A DNA stretch of 64,000 nt, taken from assembly GCF_021495345.1 (NCBI RefSeq), contig NZ_CP099397.1, forward strand, positions 3,224,001 to 3,288,000, in the 5' to 3' direction. A program made the translations under genes and the position numbers. The stretch comes from Pseudomonas hydrolytica. GTDB lineage: Bacteria > Pseudomonadota > Gammaproteobacteria > Pseudomonadales > Pseudomonadaceae. Of this stretch, positions 1 to 11,600 are shown piece by piece; position 1 is the stretch's first letter, and each line of letters opens with the position of its first letter. The notes under the pieces were generated by a model. The model was given only the letters and a program-made list of their open reading frames with translations, made no database searches and had not been told where the DNA came from.

Positions 1-634
1 TGACCGCGCCGGTGAACGCCCCCTTTTCGTGGCCGAACAGCGTGGCCTCGAGCATGTTGTCGGGAATCGCCGCGCAGTTGATGGCGATGAACGGTCCGGA
101 CGAACGCGGGGATTGCTGGTGGATGTAGCGCGCCAGCACCTCCTTGCCGGTACCGGACTCACCGGTGATCATCACCGTCGAATCGCTCTGCGCTACCCGG
201 GCCGCCAGCTCCAGCAGTTGCACGCTGGCCGGCTCGAGCGCCACCGGGCCGTCGCGATCCCCAGCAGGCAGCTTGCCGAGCGCATGCCTGGCCACCAGTT
301 CCAGTAAGGTGCGCGGCTCGAACGGCTTGACCAGATAATCGGCAGCCCCCTGACGAATCGCATCCACCGCCCGCTCCACGGCGCCGAAGGCCGTCATCAG
401 CAGTACCGGCAGTTGCGGATAGCGAGCGCGGATCTGCGCCAGCAACTGATGCCCATCCATGCCCGGCATGTTGACGTCACTGACCACCAGGCCGAAGGGC
501 TCCTCGGCCAGGGCGACCAGGGCCGCCTCGGCACAATCGACCGCACGATAATCATGCCCGCCCAGGCACAGGGTATCGGCCAAGGCTTCGCGCAGGGCGC
601 GATCGTCTTCAACCAGCAGGACTTTGGCAGCCAT
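1..634 (-). CDS. fleR: FleR, sigma54-dependent response regulator (3' part cut off by window edge)
   Basis: FleR is the response regulator of the FleSR two-component system, which activates sigma54-dependent mid-hierarchy flagellar genes. Only the first 211 residues are present. An N-terminal receiver domain (about 1-120) has the acidic cluster E9-D10-D11, the phospho-acceptor D53 in [10 protein letters not shown], and the LVKPF lysine motif. It is followed by the start of the AAA+ domain with the Walker A motif GESGTGKE and the first part of GAFTGA, the loop that contacts sigma54, right at the window edge. The ATG at 632-634 comes 3 bases after the fleS stop, so the two genes are co-transcribed. 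Identification is firm from domain order plus the FleS and FleQ neighbours. Confidence 0.95.
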   Translation of the reverse strand, partial: MAAKVLLVEDDRALREALADTLCLGGHDYRAVDCAEAALVALAEEPFGLVVSDVNMPGMDGHQLLAQIRARYPQLPVLLMTAFGAVERAVDAIRQGAADYLVKPFEPRTLLELVARHALGKLPAGDRDGPVALEPASVQLLELAARVAQSDSTVMITGESGTGKEVLARYIHQQSPRSSGPFIAINCAAIPDNMLEATLFGHEKGAFTGAV

Positions 635-637
635 GGG

Positions 638-1852
638 TTACTCCTGATTCGAGTGAAGCGCCGCCTCGAGCAGCGGCAGAGAAATGATGGCGCAGGTTCC
701 GCGACCTGCGCGCGATTGCAGCAGCAACTGGCCCTGGTGGGCCCGCGCCACGGCCTTGACCACCGCCAGGCCGAGGCCGGTTCCGGTGGTCTTGGTGGTG
801 AAGAACGGCTCTCCCAGGCGTCCCAGCGTTTCGCGGCTCATACCGGGGCCGTTGTCGCTGACACACAGGCGCACCTGGTTATCGCGACGATACAGGTGGA
901 CCTTCAGCCGCGCTTCGCGCCCCCCTGCCTGAATGGCGTTATCGATGAGATTGAGCACGGTGCCGACCAGCGTGTCGCGGTTGCACAACAATTCGCCCTC
1001 GCGCACATCGCACTGCCAGCGCACCGCCATGCCGCCGACATGCACCTCCGCTGCCGCGCGCAAGGCATCGAACAGGGCCGCAGGCGACAGCCGATCGGGC
1101 AGCGGCAGCTCGCCGCGGGCAAAGATCAGCATGTCGCGCACCTGATTCTCCAGCTCGTGCAGACGCTCCTTGAGCCGCCCGGCGAAACGCTGCTGCTGCT
1201 CGGCCGGCAGAACCTGCTCATTGAGATGGCTGGCATACAGCAGCGCCGCAGAGAGCGGCGTACGGATCTGATGGGCCAGCGAGGCGACCATGCGCCCCAG
1301 CGCCGAAAGACGCTCATGACGGGACAGTTGATCCTGCAGGCGGCGGGTTTCCGTCAGGTCGGTCAAAAGCACCAGCTGCCCCGGCTCGCCATGCAGCGAG
1401 CGAGTGGCAATGGACAGGCGACGCCCGTCGCGCATGGAGATTTCATGACCATCGTCTTCGCGCGGGGCGAAGTTGCGGGCGATCACCTGGCGCCAGAGCA
1501 TGCCGACCAGGGGCTGCCCCAGCAGCGCGCGCGCCACGGGATTGGCTTCGCGCACCACGCCCTGGCCATCGATGACGATCACCCCACCGGGCAGCAGATC
1601 CAGCAGGCTTTGCAGGCGATGAGCCAGACGCTCCTTCTCTGCCAGCTCCTGCATGCGCTGGGCGCTGACCAGCGCCAGCTGGCCTTTCAGCTCGGTGACC
1701 CGCGCCTCGAGCAGGCTGTAGGACTCGCTGAGCTGGTTGGACATCTGGTTGAACAGGGCAAACGCCTGCTCCAGGCCCGCACGGCTGGCTTGTTCGAGCG
1801 GTGCCGAGGGGTTTGCCTCGACTGGCTCGGTGGGACGAAGGTTGGCTTCCAT
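638..1852 (-). CDS. fleS: FleS, flagellar sensor histidine kinase
   Basis: FleS is the sensor kinase partner of FleR. The 404-residue protein has a coiled-coil N-terminus (about 28-85) and a PAS domain (about 85-175). A HisKA domain follows with phospho-acceptor H194 in SLAHQIRTPL. The C-terminal HATPase domain carries the N box (NLIDNAIQ), G1 (DNGPG), F box (EPFFTTK) and G2 (GTGLGL). No membrane segment is visible, so it should be a soluble sensor as in other pseudomonads. An in-frame GTG at 1867 would add five residues. I prefer the ATG at 1852, which sits after a GAGAGAAG-type ribosome-binding site. A sigma54 site lies about 55 bases upstream. Confidence 0.93.
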   Translation of the reverse strand: MEANLRPTEPVEANPSAPLEQASRAGLEQAFALFNQMSNQLSESYSLLEARVTELKGQLALVSAQRMQELAEKERLAHRLQSLLDLLPGGVIVIDGQGVVREANPVARALLGQPLVGMLWRQVIARNFAPREDDGHEISMRDGRRLSIATRSLHGEPGQLVLLTDLTETRRLQDQLSRHERLSALGRMVASLAHQIRTPLSAALLYASHLNEQVLPAEQQQRFAGRLKERLHELENQVRDMLIFARGELPLPDRLSPAALFDALRAAAEVHVGGMAVRWQCDVREGELLCNRDTLVGTVLNLIDNAIQAGGREARLKVHLYRRDNQVRLCVSDNGPGMSRETLGRLGEPFFTTKTTGTGLGLAVVKAVARAHQGQLLLQSRAGRGTCAIISLPLLEAALHSNQE

Positions 1853-1905
1853 CTGCTTCTCTCGCACGACGCACCGTCAGAAGACGGTCAGATGCGAGAG
1901 AATTA

Positions 1906-1920
1906 GCAATCCCCGTGCCG
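1906..1920 (-). promoter_or_regulatory. Sigma54 (RpoN) promoter of fleSR
   Basis: Read on the minus strand the site is CGGCAC-N5-TTGC, matching the -24/-12 consensus TGGCAC-N5-TTGC except for the first base. It lies between the fleQ terminator and the fleS start. fleSR is known in Pseudomonas to need RpoN and FleQ, which fits. Confidence 0.8.
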
Positions 1921-1939
1921 ACTTTTTTTGTCTTATTTA

Positions 1940-1951
1940 TCAACAGGTTGA
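1940..1951 (-). promoter_or_regulatory. Possible FleQ-binding site upstream of fleSR
   Basis: A palindromic TCAAcaggTTGA lies about 20 bases upstream of the fleSR sigma54 site. It resembles the inner part of the reported FleQ box (GTCAATAAATTGAC as I recall it). FleQ activates fleSR, so the position makes sense. This is sequence resemblance only, and the site abuts the T-tract of the fleQ terminator. Confidence 0.4.
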
Positions 1952-1987
1952 AAAAACAAAGCCGGAGCTTGCGTCAAAGCTCCGGCT
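1950..1987 (-). terminator. Rho-independent terminator of fleQ
   Basis: A perfect 11-bp stem (AGCCGGAGCTT/AAGCTCCGGCT, 1960-1970 and 1977-1987, 6-base loop) is followed on the minus strand by TTGTTTTTT. It sits 30 bases beyond the fleQ stop and separates fleQ from fleSR. Confidence 0.88.
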
Positions 1988-2017
1988 CTATTGGGCCTTT
2001 CCGCCAGCGGCGTGGGG

Positions 2018-3493
<1,476 letters not shown>

Positions 3494-3567
3494 CTTGTGT
3501 TTGTCTGACCCGAGGAGTGAAAGGAACTGCGCGCCAGATCCTCGGCGCGCACCGGCAATTGGCCACT

Positions 3568-3596
3568 AGTAAAGTCAAAAACTTGAACTTAGTCAA
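3568..3596 (-). promoter_or_regulatory. Sigma70-type promoter of fleQ
   Basis: On the minus strand, TTGACT (3591-3596) and TTTACT (3568-3573) are separated by 17 bases, about 75 bases upstream of the fleQ ATG. This fits the non-sigma54 start of the flagellar cascade. The 261-bp gap between fleQ and the next gene is otherwise AT-rich with no convincing gene. Confidence 0.6.
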
Positions 3597-3605
3597 TTTT
3601 ATGAC
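3574..3605. promoter_or_regulatory. Two FleQ-box-like sites overlapping the fleQ promoter
   Basis: GTCAAAAACTTGAA (3574-3587) and GTCAATTTTATGAC (3592-3605) resemble the reported FleQ box GTCAATAAATTGAC at 11 of 14 and 10 of 14 positions. One lies in the promoter spacer and the other overlaps the -35 element, so FleQ bound here would be expected to repress its own transcription. The consensus is recalled from the literature; binding is inferred. Confidence 0.45.
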
Positions 3606-3710
3606 GTGATTATTTTGCCCGACTTAGGCATTAGCTAAGCAGCTGAAAGCCGGGTCGGGTAGTAAAAAATGGGAAAAAAGAGGAATCCGGGGAAGAGAGC
3701 GATGGAGACA

Positions 3711-3742
3711 TTCCGGGCCGAACCAGCCGGTCGAGCCCGGAA
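3711..3742 (-). terminator. Hairpin downstream of the fliT-like gene
   Basis: An 8-bp inverted repeat TTCCGGGC/GCCCGGAA with a 16-base loop lies just beyond the stop of the fliT-like gene. There is no T-tract after it, so it is at best a weak terminator or an mRNA-end structure. Confidence 0.4.
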
Positions 3743-3754
3743 AATGCGGCGAAA

Positions 3755-4048
3755 TCAGCCGAACAGCTGATATACCTTGGCGCCCTGACGGGATTGATTG
3801 AGCTGAACCAGCTCACCAGCCAGACGCTGCTGTTCGGTCTGACAGACGATTACCAGTTCGCGGTAGAGGGCAAGCAGGCTCTCCATGCTGGTACGCAGCT
3901 GCTCTTCATCGCGACTGTCGACCATCGCGGCGTCGACAGCCAGGCGACACTGCACATCCAGTTCGCCAATGGCCGCCCAGTCCTGCTTGGCCAGAGCGTC
4001 GCGCAGAGCCAGACCGGTGGCTTCCAAACGCTGGACAGATGAACTCAT
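3755..4048 (-). CDS. FliT-like flagellar chaperone (FleP position)
   Basis: This 97-residue, mostly helical protein is the last gene of the fliD-fliS-fliS unit, directly upstream of fleQ. In P. aeruginosa this position holds a small gene called fleP or fliS'. The size, acidic helices and a conserved tryptophan near the N-terminus fit a FliT-type export chaperone, which in other bacteria binds the cap protein FliD. The ATG at 4046-4048 has a GGAGG site 7-8 bases upstream. It lies 24 bases after the second fliS. The call rests on context and shape rather than a diagnostic motif. Confidence 0.65.
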   Translation of the reverse strand: MSSSVQRLEATGLALRDALAKQDWAAIGELDVQCRLAVDAAMVDSRDEEQLRTSMESLLALYRELVIVCQTEQQRLAGELVQLNQSRQGAKVYQLFG

Positions 4049-4072
4049 TCGCTTCTCCTCCGATGCCAGCCC

Positions 4073-4453
4073 TTACTGGGCGATGGCATCCCAACCCTGT
4101 TTGACGTTGCGCAGCAGCTCGGAGACCTCTTCGAGTATCGCAGGCTCGTTGCTGACGTTGGCCTCGGTCAAACGGGCGATCATGTATTCGTACAGGCTAT
4201 CGAGATTACCCGCCAGCTCGCCACCCTGCTGATGGTCGAGACTTTCGCGCAGGCCCGCGATGATGGCGATGCTCTTGCCGATCAACTCGCCCTTGAGCGC
4301 CGTCTGCTCGCGCTCCATGGCACCACGTGCCTGAGCGATGCGAGACAGACCGCCCTCCATCAACATCTGAATCAGACGATGAGGGCTGGCCTCCGCTGCC
4401 TGGGCCTGGTTGTTGACGGTCTGATACTGCCTGAGGGCCGCCATTGCATTCAT
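4073..4453 (-). CDS. fliS: FliS, flagellin export chaperone (second copy)
   Basis: FliS binds the C-terminus of unassembled flagellin in the cytoplasm and delivers it to the export gate. This 126-residue protein has the family features: an N-terminal YQTVNNQ helix, the SPHRLIQMLMEGGLSRI helix, a central GKSIAIIAGLRESLD region and the LYEYM motif. It is one of two adjacent fliS genes, and identity with the other copy (4526-4918) is only partial, so the two have diverged in function or timing. It is co-directional with fliD and the fliT-like gene. Confidence 0.9.
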   Translation of the reverse strand: MNAMAALRQYQTVNNQAQAAEASPHRLIQMLMEGGLSRIAQARGAMEREQTALKGELIGKSIAIIAGLRESLDHQQGGELAGNLDSLYEYMIARLTEANVSNEPAILEEVSELLRNVKQGWDAIAQ

Positions 4454-4525
4454 AGTCGCTCTCGCTCTACCGATGGGCTGATACCCTGGGTATCGGCGTA
4501 GGCGCTCAAAGCTTTAGCGGGAAAA

Positions 4526-4918
4526 TCAACCGGCCGGAGACGGCTCGACCTCGGGGCCGATGGCATCCCAAGCGCTCTTGATGTCGCCCAGCAAGGCTTG
4601 AACCTCATCCAGGGTTCGCGGGGTATCGTCCAACGCAACGCCTGCCAGACGGCGAGTCATGTAGTCGTATAACGCATCCAGATTCTCGGCGATTTCCCCG
4701 CCCAGCTCCTTGTCCAGAGCCGCCTGCAGAACGCCCAGGATGGTGATGGTGCTGCCAACCGCCATCCCACGAATCTCGGTATCGCCTTCGGCCTGGGCCT
4801 GCTTGGCCAGCATCACGCGCTGCAGCGCCCCTTCGAGCAACAACTGCACGGTACGGTAAGGCGATACCTCCTGGCTGGTCTTGACCTGCTTGTAGGCATC
4901 GATGGGGTTCTTGCTCAT
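4526..4918 (-). CDS. fliS: FliS, flagellin export chaperone (first copy)
   Basis: This 130-residue FliS has the motifs [38 protein letters not shown] and LYDYM, closer to the canonical family pattern than the second copy. The ATG at 4916-4918 shares one base with the fliD stop (TGATG), so translation is probably coupled to fliD. An AAGGA site lies about 9 bases upstream, inside fliD. An in-frame GTG one codon earlier is less likely. Expected role: cytoplasmic chaperone preventing premature flagellin polymerisation. Confidence 0.93.
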   Translation of the reverse strand: MSKNPIDAYKQVKTSQEVSPYRTVQLLLEGALQRVMLAKQAQAEGDTEIRGMAVGSTITILGVLQAALDKELGGEIAENLDALYDYMTRRLAGVALDDTPRTLDEVQALLGDIKSAWDAIGPEVEPSPAG

Positions 4919-6381
4919 CACTTACTATCCTTTCTGACGAAGCCGGGCAGGTTGGCCAGCATGCCGCTCAAGCTTTCGCTTGTGCGCTTGAGCTGACCGA
5001 CCAAAGAGTCCATGGCGTTGTACTGGGCGTAAAGGCGCGTCTGGATCTTTTCCACTCGCAGATCCAGGGCCTTGCGCTGCTCATCGATATTCTTCTTGGT
5101 GCCGTTGAGCGCATCGGTACGCTGCTTCAGCACGCCGTCAGTGGAGACATAACCGGACACCGCTTTAGCCAGGCGCCCCATCAGGCCATCGTCTCCGGTC
5201 AGGTAACCGGCGACCTGGTCGAAGTTGTTGTCCAGCGTCGCCGTCAGCGCGCTGTCGTTGAGCGTGAGCTTGCCATCCTTCTCGGTGGTGATACCCAGAT
5301 CGGCAAGCGCGCGCACCCCGCCCTCACCCGACATCTTCACCATTTCGTTGCGCAGCGCCGAAAGCACGTTGCGTACCGAAGAGTCACCCAGAAGAGGACC
5401 GGTAACCGGATTCGAACCATCGACCGGTACGACTGCCGTCAATTGGGAGGTTGTGGTGATAAGGGCGTTGTAGGCGCTGACGAACTTCTGCAGGTTGCTC
5501 TTTACACCTGCCTTGTCGACACCCACGGTCAGATTGATGGTCTTGCCTTCAAGCCGATCGGCCGAGGACTGCGCCGCGACGAGGTCGAGGGTGACCCCTT
5601 CAAGCGCATCATCGATCTTGTTGGTGTTACGCACCAATTGCAAACCGTCGATGGTCAGCTTGGCCGACTGGGCCTTACTGATCACCCCGGCCGCACCGGT
5701 AGTGGAACTGGGAGGCAGGAAAGCGTCGGCATTGTCGGGATCGACCGCAGGCGTGAAGGCCTGGGAGGTGAGCGCATTATTTCCGGAAGTTACGCCGTCT
5801 TCCGTCACCGACACCTGGATATCGTTGCTCGCACCGGTTTTGGTGGAAGTCAGCACCAGGCGCGAGCCGGAGTCGTCGGTGATGATGCTGGCGCTGACGC
5901 CACTGCTGCGGCCTGCCTCGTTGATCGCATCGCGCATACCGGCCAGGGTGTTGTTCCCTTCCGTGATCTCAACATCGAAGCTCGTGCTGCCAACGGAAAT
6001 GGACATGACGCCGCTGTTGAACGTTGCCGCACCGCTACCACTGACCGATTGCAAACCCACCTTGCTGCTACTGGCCAGCTGCTGCACCTGCACGCTGTAG
6101 TTACCCGCCGGCGCGGTGGTAGCGGCAGTCACCCTGAGCACGCTGGTGTTGGACGAACTCGCCGTGCGGGCTTCGAACAACGAAGCCTTGTTCAGCGAGT
6201 CGACTGCCGTCTTGAACGTGTTGAGCGCCCCGGTAAAGGTGCCCAACGCCGAGATACGGGCTACGGTAGTTTTCTCGAGACGATCCAGCTGAGCGGTTTT
6301 CGGCGCTCGCTCGGAATTGACCAGTACCTTGACAATGCTGTCGATGTCGATTCCCGAACCGACTCCCGTGATACCTACCAT
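4918..6381 (-). CDS. fliD: FliD, flagellar filament cap protein
   Basis: FliD forms the cap at the filament tip that folds incoming flagellin, and in pseudomonads it can bind mucin. From the ATG at 6381 the protein has 487 residues and begins with the canonical [18 protein letters not shown] motif. The open frame extends 19 codons further upstream, but that part lacks family similarity. The N-terminal (about 1-110) and C-terminal (about 390-487) helical D0/D1 regions flank a variable middle, as usual. It overlaps the first fliS by one base. No clear sigma28 or sigma54 site was found between flaG and fliD, so it is probably read from upstream. Confidence 0.95.
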   Translation of the reverse strand: MVGITGVGSGIDIDSIVKVLVNSERAPKTAQLDRLEKTTVARISALGTFTGALNTFKTAVDSLNKASLFEARTASSSNTSVLRVTAATTAPAGNYSVQVQQLASSSKVGLQSVSGSGAATFNSGVMSISVGSTSFDVEITEGNNTLAGMRDAINEAGRSSGVSASIITDDSGSRLVLTSTKTGASNDIQVSVTEDGVTSGNNALTSQAFTPAVDPDNADAFLPPSSTTGAAGVISKAQSAKLTIDGLQLVRNTNKIDDALEGVTLDLVAAQSSADRLEGKTINLTVGVDKAGVKSNLQKFVSAYNALITTTSQLTAVVPVDGSNPVTGPLLGDSSVRNVLSALRNEMVKMSGEGGVRALADLGITTEKDGKLTLNDSALTATLDNNFDQVAGYLTGDDGLMGRLAKAVSGYVSTDGVLKQRTDALNGTKKNIDEQRKALDLRVEKIQTRLYAQYNAMDSLVGQLKRTSESLSGMLANLPGFVRKDSK

Positions 6382-6460
6382 GATCCTGTACCTCGTCAAA
6401 AATCCGACTGAATCCCGTTCGTGCGGGATACCAGTCAAAACTCATGCCAAGCCCCGAGAT

Positions 6461-6853
6461 CTAAGCTTCGGCCTTGAACAGTAAACTACGCACCTCCGAC
6501 AGATTTTCTGCCAGTTTCAGCGCCTCCTCCGACGGAATCTGTCGGATGACATCACCCGAACCCGCGTCCGTCACCTTCACCACAACCCGTCCGGAACCAT
6601 CGTCGACCGCGAAGTTGATGCTGCGGCGAACCGACTGGACGAACTCCTGAATAGTCGCGACCGCCTCTTCGACCTGCTCACGACTGGCCTCCTTGACAGG
6701 AGCGCTGGCGCCGGTGGAAGACTGCTCATCGCTGCCCCCGGTCGGGGCCGAGAGGGGCAGGCTTTGCTTCTGCCGCGGCTCGGTGACGCTCGAAACACCA
6801 GCATCTCGGGCAACTGCAGGATTTACTGCGGGTTTTATCGAACCGACGTCCAT
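6461..6853 (-). CDS. flaG: FlaG-family protein
   Basis: FlaG proteins influence filament length and are usually encoded between fliC and fliD, as here. The 130-residue protein has a low-complexity, Ser/Pro/Gln-rich first half and a conserved C-terminal domain with the family pattern INFAVDDGSGRVVVKV, IRQIPSEEALKLAENL and a short tail. A GAGGAGC ribosome-binding site lies 5 bases before the ATG. A strong hairpin after fliC lies just upstream, so flaG expression may depend on read-through. Confidence 0.92.
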   Translation of the reverse strand: MDVGSIKPAVNPAVARDAGVSSVTEPRQKQSLPLSAPTGGSDEQSSTGASAPVKEASREQVEEAVATIQEFVQSVRRSINFAVDDGSGRVVVKVTDAGSGDVIRQIPSEEALKLAENLSEVRSLLFKAEA

Positions 6854-6876
6854 AAATTGCTCCTCACAATGAGGTA

Positions 6877-6907
6877 ACGGGGGGAAGAGCCAAGCCCTTC
6901 CCCCCGT
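6877..6907 (-). terminator. Strong hairpin between fliC and flaG
   Basis: A perfect 11-bp stem ACGGGGGGAAG/CTTCCCCCCGT (6877-6887 and 6897-6907) lies 19 bases after the fliC stop. The T-tract is poor (GTTACC), so it may stop most fliC transcripts, or stabilise their 3' ends, while allowing some read-through to flaG-fliD. Confidence 0.65.
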
Positions 6908-6925
6908 AGTCTAGCGCTTTCGACC

Positions 6926-8410
6926 TTAGCCCAGCAGACTGAGCACTGCCTGCGGCAACTGGTTGGCCTGAGCCAGGATCGCGGTACCGGCCTGCTGCAG
7001 GATCTGATTCTTGGTCAGTTCCGAGGTTTCAGCAGCGAAGTCGGTGTCGCGAATCCGGCTACGAGCAGCCGAGGAGTTCTCAGCGATGTTCTGCAGGTTC
7101 GAGATGGTGTTCTCGAAGCGGTTCTGCACGGCACCGAGCTGAGCACGCTGACTGTCGATGTTGGAGATTGCACCGTTGATGATACCCAGTGCGCTCTGCG
7201 CTCCTGTCGCCGTACTGATATCGATGGTATTCACCGCATCCAGCTCACTGAAGCCGTCAGCACCCAGACCACCACTCATGCCGCTAACCTGGAAGGCATC
7301 GGCTGCTTCGAGTTGTACCTGACCATCGGCGCGAGCGCCACCACCAGCAACGATGGTCGCTGCGGAGCCGACATCGTCTTCACCATCGAAGCTCTTGGCC
7401 TGCAGCGTAGCGCCACCGGAGCCGGCGTAGTTGGTGATCTGAATCGCATCGCCACGCGAGCTGACCAGTTCGATAGTGTCGCCTTTGTTCACAGCCGAGA
7501 TACCAGTCTTGCCGGTTTCACGGTTGATGGCATCAGCCAGCGAGGACAGGTTAGTGACATCGTTGACCACTGCCGATACGGTAGCCGCATCGCTTTCCTT
7601 CGACTTGCTGGTCAGACCGGACAGGTTGAAGGAGACGGTGCCGGAAGCGGTGATGCCACCCAGTACGGCCACGGTGCGAGCGTTGGCAGTTACGCCGGTC
7701 TCGTCGCTCTTCGAGTTGATGGCACGAGCAACTTCGCTGGCCGAACCGCTGGCTGCGCCGGAAATGGCTACGTCACCATTGGACAGCTTGGAGTTGATGT
7801 TGAACGAAGCACTGCCGTAGGCACTACCGGAGGTGGCGCTGAAGGCTGCACCCGAAGCGATCGCCTGAGCGTCACCGCCATCGGTGGTGAAGCGGTTGAT
7901 ACCGATGCGATCAGTAGCAGCCGAGCCGATGGACACGCTGATGGTTTCGTAGGCGTTGGCACCAACCTGGAAGCTCTGCGAACCGAAGCTGCCGTCGAGG
8001 ATCTTGCGACCGCCGAAGCTGGTGGTTTCAGCGATACGGTTCAGTTCCTGTTGCAGCTGAGCAACTTCACCCTGAAGGGCGGCACGCTCGGTAGCGCCGT
8101 TGGAACCGTTGGCCGATTGCAGGGCCAGGTCACGCATACGCTGCAGGATGCCGGTGGACTGCTGCAGAGCGCCTTCAGCGGTCTGCGCCAGGGAGATACC
8201 GTCGTTGGCGTTACGGGTGGCGACGCCCAGACCGCTGATCTGGCTGGTCAGGCGGTTGGCGATCTGCAGGCCGGCGGCATCGTCTTTGGCGCTGTTGATA
8301 CGGTAGCCGGTGGACAGGCGCTGGAGAGAAGTATCCAGGCCTTTGGACGAGGTATTCAGGTTACGCTGAGTGTTGAGGGACGCAACGTTAGTGTTGACTG
8401 TAAGGGCCAT
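6926..8410 (-). CDS. fliC: FliC, flagellin
   Basis: This is the filament subunit, 494 residues from the ATG at 8410 ([18 protein letters not shown]). The N-terminal D0/D1 part (about 1-170) has [20 protein letters not shown]. The C-terminal D1/D0 part (about 400-494) has [19 protein letters not shown] and ends in LSLLG, as in Pseudomonas flagellins. The central region (about 170-400) is Ser/Thr/Gly/Ala-rich and is the likely O-glycosylation target. The length is near that of P. aeruginosa b-type flagellin (488). The longer open frame to 8470 lacks similarity. It has a perfect FliA promoter and is followed by a strong hairpin. The adjacent glycan island suggests it is modified. Confidence 0.97.
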   Translation of the reverse strand: MALTVNTNVASLNTQRNLNTSSKGLDTSLQRLSTGYRINSAKDDAAGLQIANRLTSQISGLGVATRNANDGISLAQTAEGALQQSTGILQRMRDLALQSANGSNGATERAALQGEVAQLQQELNRIAETTSFGGRKILDGSFGSQSFQVGANAYETISVSIGSAATDRIGINRFTTDGGDAQAIASGAAFSATSGSAYGSASFNINSKLSNGDVAISGAASGSASEVARAINSKSDETGVTANARTVAVLGGITASGTVSFNLSGLTSKSKESDAATVSAVVNDVTNLSSLADAINRETGKTGISAVNKGDTIELVSSRGDAIQITNYAGSGGATLQAKSFDGEDDVGSAATIVAGGGARADGQVQLEAADAFQVSGMSGGLGADGFSELDAVNTIDISTATGAQSALGIINGAISNIDSQRAQLGAVQNRFENTISNLQNIAENSSAARSRIRDTDFAAETSELTKNQILQQAGTAILAQANQLPQAVLSLLG

Positions 8411-8504
8411 GGTATTGCCTCCAGATGACCTTAGAACCGTTTGTCTGAGCCTGCGAGCTCGGGCCTGCATGCTCAGACGCCCAGAAAGTTCGCATTCGAA
8501 CTCT

Positions 8505-8531
8505 TTATCGGCGCTTGCCTCTGGAGCTTTA
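8505..8531 (-). promoter_or_regulatory. Sigma28 (FliA) promoter of fliC
   Basis: On the minus strand the site reads TAAA-N15-GCCGATAA, an exact match to the FliA consensus, about 95 bases before the fliC ATG. Confidence 0.93.
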
Positions 8532-8609
8532 GAGACTTTTTCAAGCTTTTTTTATTCTTGCCTATCAGTCACTTAGCTAAAAAATGCCACGAAAGTGACA
8601 GCATCGCCT

Positions 8610-8639
8610 GAAAACCGTCGAGCCCAGCTGGGCTCGACG
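8610..8639 (-). terminator. Terminator of the glycosyltransferase gene / glycan island
   Basis: A 10-bp stem CGTCGAGCCC/GGGCTCGACG with an AGCT loop (8616-8639) is followed on the minus strand by GTTTT. It lies 16 bases after the glycosyltransferase stop and insulates the island from fliC. Confidence 0.75.
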
Positions 8640-8654
8640 CACTCGCGGGGACGC

Positions 8655-11600
8655 TCAATCGGCCAGCCAGGCTTGGCGCCAGCGCTCCAGGTTCGTTCCC
8701 TCGAGCATCCAATCGCGCAGTACCGCCTCGCGCAGGAGGTCACCAGCTGCAGCGGCGGCATCCAGATCATTGATGTGCATGCGAATGGCCTCAACCCAGT
8801 CCCGAAAGCGATTCTTCACCCTCGTCACCGGCAGGTCACCGCGGTAGCACACCAGGTCGCTGCATACCACCGGGAAGCCACAAGCGCCGTATTCCAGCAG
8901 GCGCAGGTTGCTCTTGCACTCGTTGAACAGGTTCTGCTCCACCGGTGCCAGGGCCAGATCCAGGTCCAGGCCAGCCAAAGCCGCAGGGTAGTGTTCAATA
9001 TCGACACCTGCGTGGATTTCCTTAACGTAAGGTCGGATCACGTCCGGGCACATGCCCATGAATACCCATTCCACCTCGGACGCCAGTTCGCGTACCACGT
9101 CCACGATCAGATCCAGATCGCCGGTATGGCTTACACCGCCCGCCCAGCCGACACGCGGTTTGCGGCCACGCCGGCGCTGGCTTTCGAGCCCTTTCCACCA
9201 GGTCACGGGCAACCGGTTTTCGATCACCCGAATATCCTCATGCAGCCCGGCGAAGGCCTCGGCCAGCGGCTGAGTGGAAACCACGAAACGATCAACGAAC
9301 TCCAGCCCGCGGCGCAAGGACTTGAGGATATCGCGCGGCATCTGCGCGCGATGAACGCTTTTCAGCGGCAGGTTGGGCAGATAGTCGTCCAGCTCGTAAA
9401 CGGTGAACGCGCGGGAGAACTTGCGCATGCGTCGCATCGCCTCCAGGCGTTCATCACCGATCTGGCGCTGCAGAACGATCACATCGGGATCGTAACGCTC
9501 GAGGTCCGTCACCTGCAGCAAGCCCATGGACAGGGTACCGTCGATCAGGCCTTCGGTTTTCATCGCCGCGAACGGCTGAATCACTCGGTAGTGACCGCAG
9601 CCCCAGGGATCCGCCGGATGCGCCAGCACCACCGGTGCAGGACGCCAGCTCAGCGGCCGCCAGGTGAGAGAGACATCGCTTTCGAGGTCGAAACCACGAC
9701 CGCTGAGCGCTAGGTTGCGGTTATAAGCCGTATCGTTGGCCAGTTGCGGCAGGTAACGCTCGTACAGCTGATCCTCGGCTGCCGGATCGGCGTGCGGCGT
9801 CTGGGCCTCGTGCAGGACCACGGCATTGGCCGCCCATACGGTCAGATAGCCAGCCGCCCGCGCCTTGAGGCACAGATCCACGTCACGGAACGCGGTCAAC
9901 GTCGCATCCAACCCACCGACCTGGCGGAACAGCTCGGCACGCACCATAAGACAGGCGTCACCCACGGCGCTGTAGTTCTGATCAACCTGTAGACGCTGCA
10001 TGTAGCCAGCCGCATCCATCGGCTCGCCTGCGAAGGCGGGCGTTGCCGGGCCATTGACGCCCAGCAGAAGACCAGCCTGGGCGATCCGTCCGTTGGGCGT
10101 CAGCAGCTTGCCACCGACTACGCCTACCTCAGGGCGTTGCGCATGGTTGAGCAGCTCGTCCAACCAGTCTTCGTTGACAATGGCCGCTTCGCCCGAAAGC
10201 AACAGCAGGTATTCGCCACGGGCCTGTTCTGCAGCACGGTTCTGCGCCAAACCGGCAGCCGCCGTCAGCACACGCACCTTGTCGTCGCCGAGCGCCGCGA
10301 CCTCGCCCAGCCAGGCACTAACATCGGCACGCGTACCGCCATCGGCCAGCAGCAACTCGTAGTGGCCGTAACGGGTCTTTTCCAGCAGGCTGTCGATACA
10401 GCGCTGCAGGGCGGCCAGTGCGACATCCGTGGAGAGAAGGATCGATACCAGAGGCGTACCGGCGTGACCGTAATGCACCCGATAGCGAGCCGGCAGGCCC
10501 GGCAACACTTTCGCCTGGTAGCCACGATTGCCCAAGTGACGTTCGATCACCCGGCGTTCGTCGGGGTTGTCACGCAGCGTAGGGGCCGCGGTGATCAGGA
10601 GGGGTTCATCGATATGCCCCAATCCGCCCAGGCCGTCCTGCTCGATCAGGCGAGTCAGCAGCTCGAACTCGAAGGCCTCGGGATATTCGGCGTCGAAACC
10701 GCCGGCGGCGAGGAACAGGTCGCGGCGATACAGCCAGTGACGCGCCATCACCAACGGGAAGCTGAGCAGCAGATCGAGATTGAAGCCCGGCAGGAACGCC
10801 GCCCCCAGATTACCGTCGGGCAGACGTTGCAGCTGATCGCCGTACACGGCGCGGCACTCTGGATTGGCTGCGAGTTCCAGCCCGGCGATCATCAACCCGC
10901 TCTGGGTGAATTCATCGCCAGCGCGGGCCAGCATGAACCACTGGCAATCGCTCGCTTCGACAGCCCGGTTGATCTGCAACGCCAACGGCTCGTCGCTCAG
11001 ACGCAGGAAGTGCAGCTTGTCCGCCGCGGAAGTCGCCGGCACGTCTGCGGTGGTGAGTACCAGAATACGCAGCGTCGCATAGAGGCAACGCTCGCCAAGC
11101 AGACTCTTGAGCGTGACCATCAACTGCTCGGACTGGCCTTCGCTGTCGAGCACCACGACACCGATCAACGGCCCGCCCTGATGACGCTGCAGATAATCGG
11201 CGATCAGACGGTTTTCGGTGGATGTCGGCAGGCGCTCGGCCAGCCAATCCATTAGGCCGCCCTTGGGGCGTTCGCCCAGACTCTCGAGCAGCTGCTGGCG
11301 ACCGCGCTGCAGCCCCTCGCTGGCCGAGCCCGAATAGCGCTCGTAGAGCTCGCGGTACAGGGCCGGGAAATTCTTGCGCTCGCGCCCCAGCATGTGGTCG
11401 CCACCGGCACCCGGTGCTCGTGTATGCACCTCGCTGGTCACGGTCAGCACATGCACAAAGGGATAGCGTGAGGCCAGGCGCAACAGCATGTCCCAGTCCT
11501 CGAACGCGGCCAGGCCGGTATCGAACTCCCCAACAGCTGCCAGCATCTCCCGTGGGTGCGCCCAGGTATTGACGGGAATGTAGTTCTGCGTGAAGAGACG

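Noticed and set aside
413..1906. A 497-codon plus-strand open frame over fleS and fleR
   Set aside because: It is the antisense shadow of fleS and fleR, both of which have complete kinase or receiver motifs on the minus strand.
3494..3754. A Vfr/CRP-type site upstream of fleQ
   Set aside because: fleQ is Vfr-controlled in P. aeruginosa, so I looked for TGTGA-N6-TCACA. The best match has only one half-site and does not support a call.
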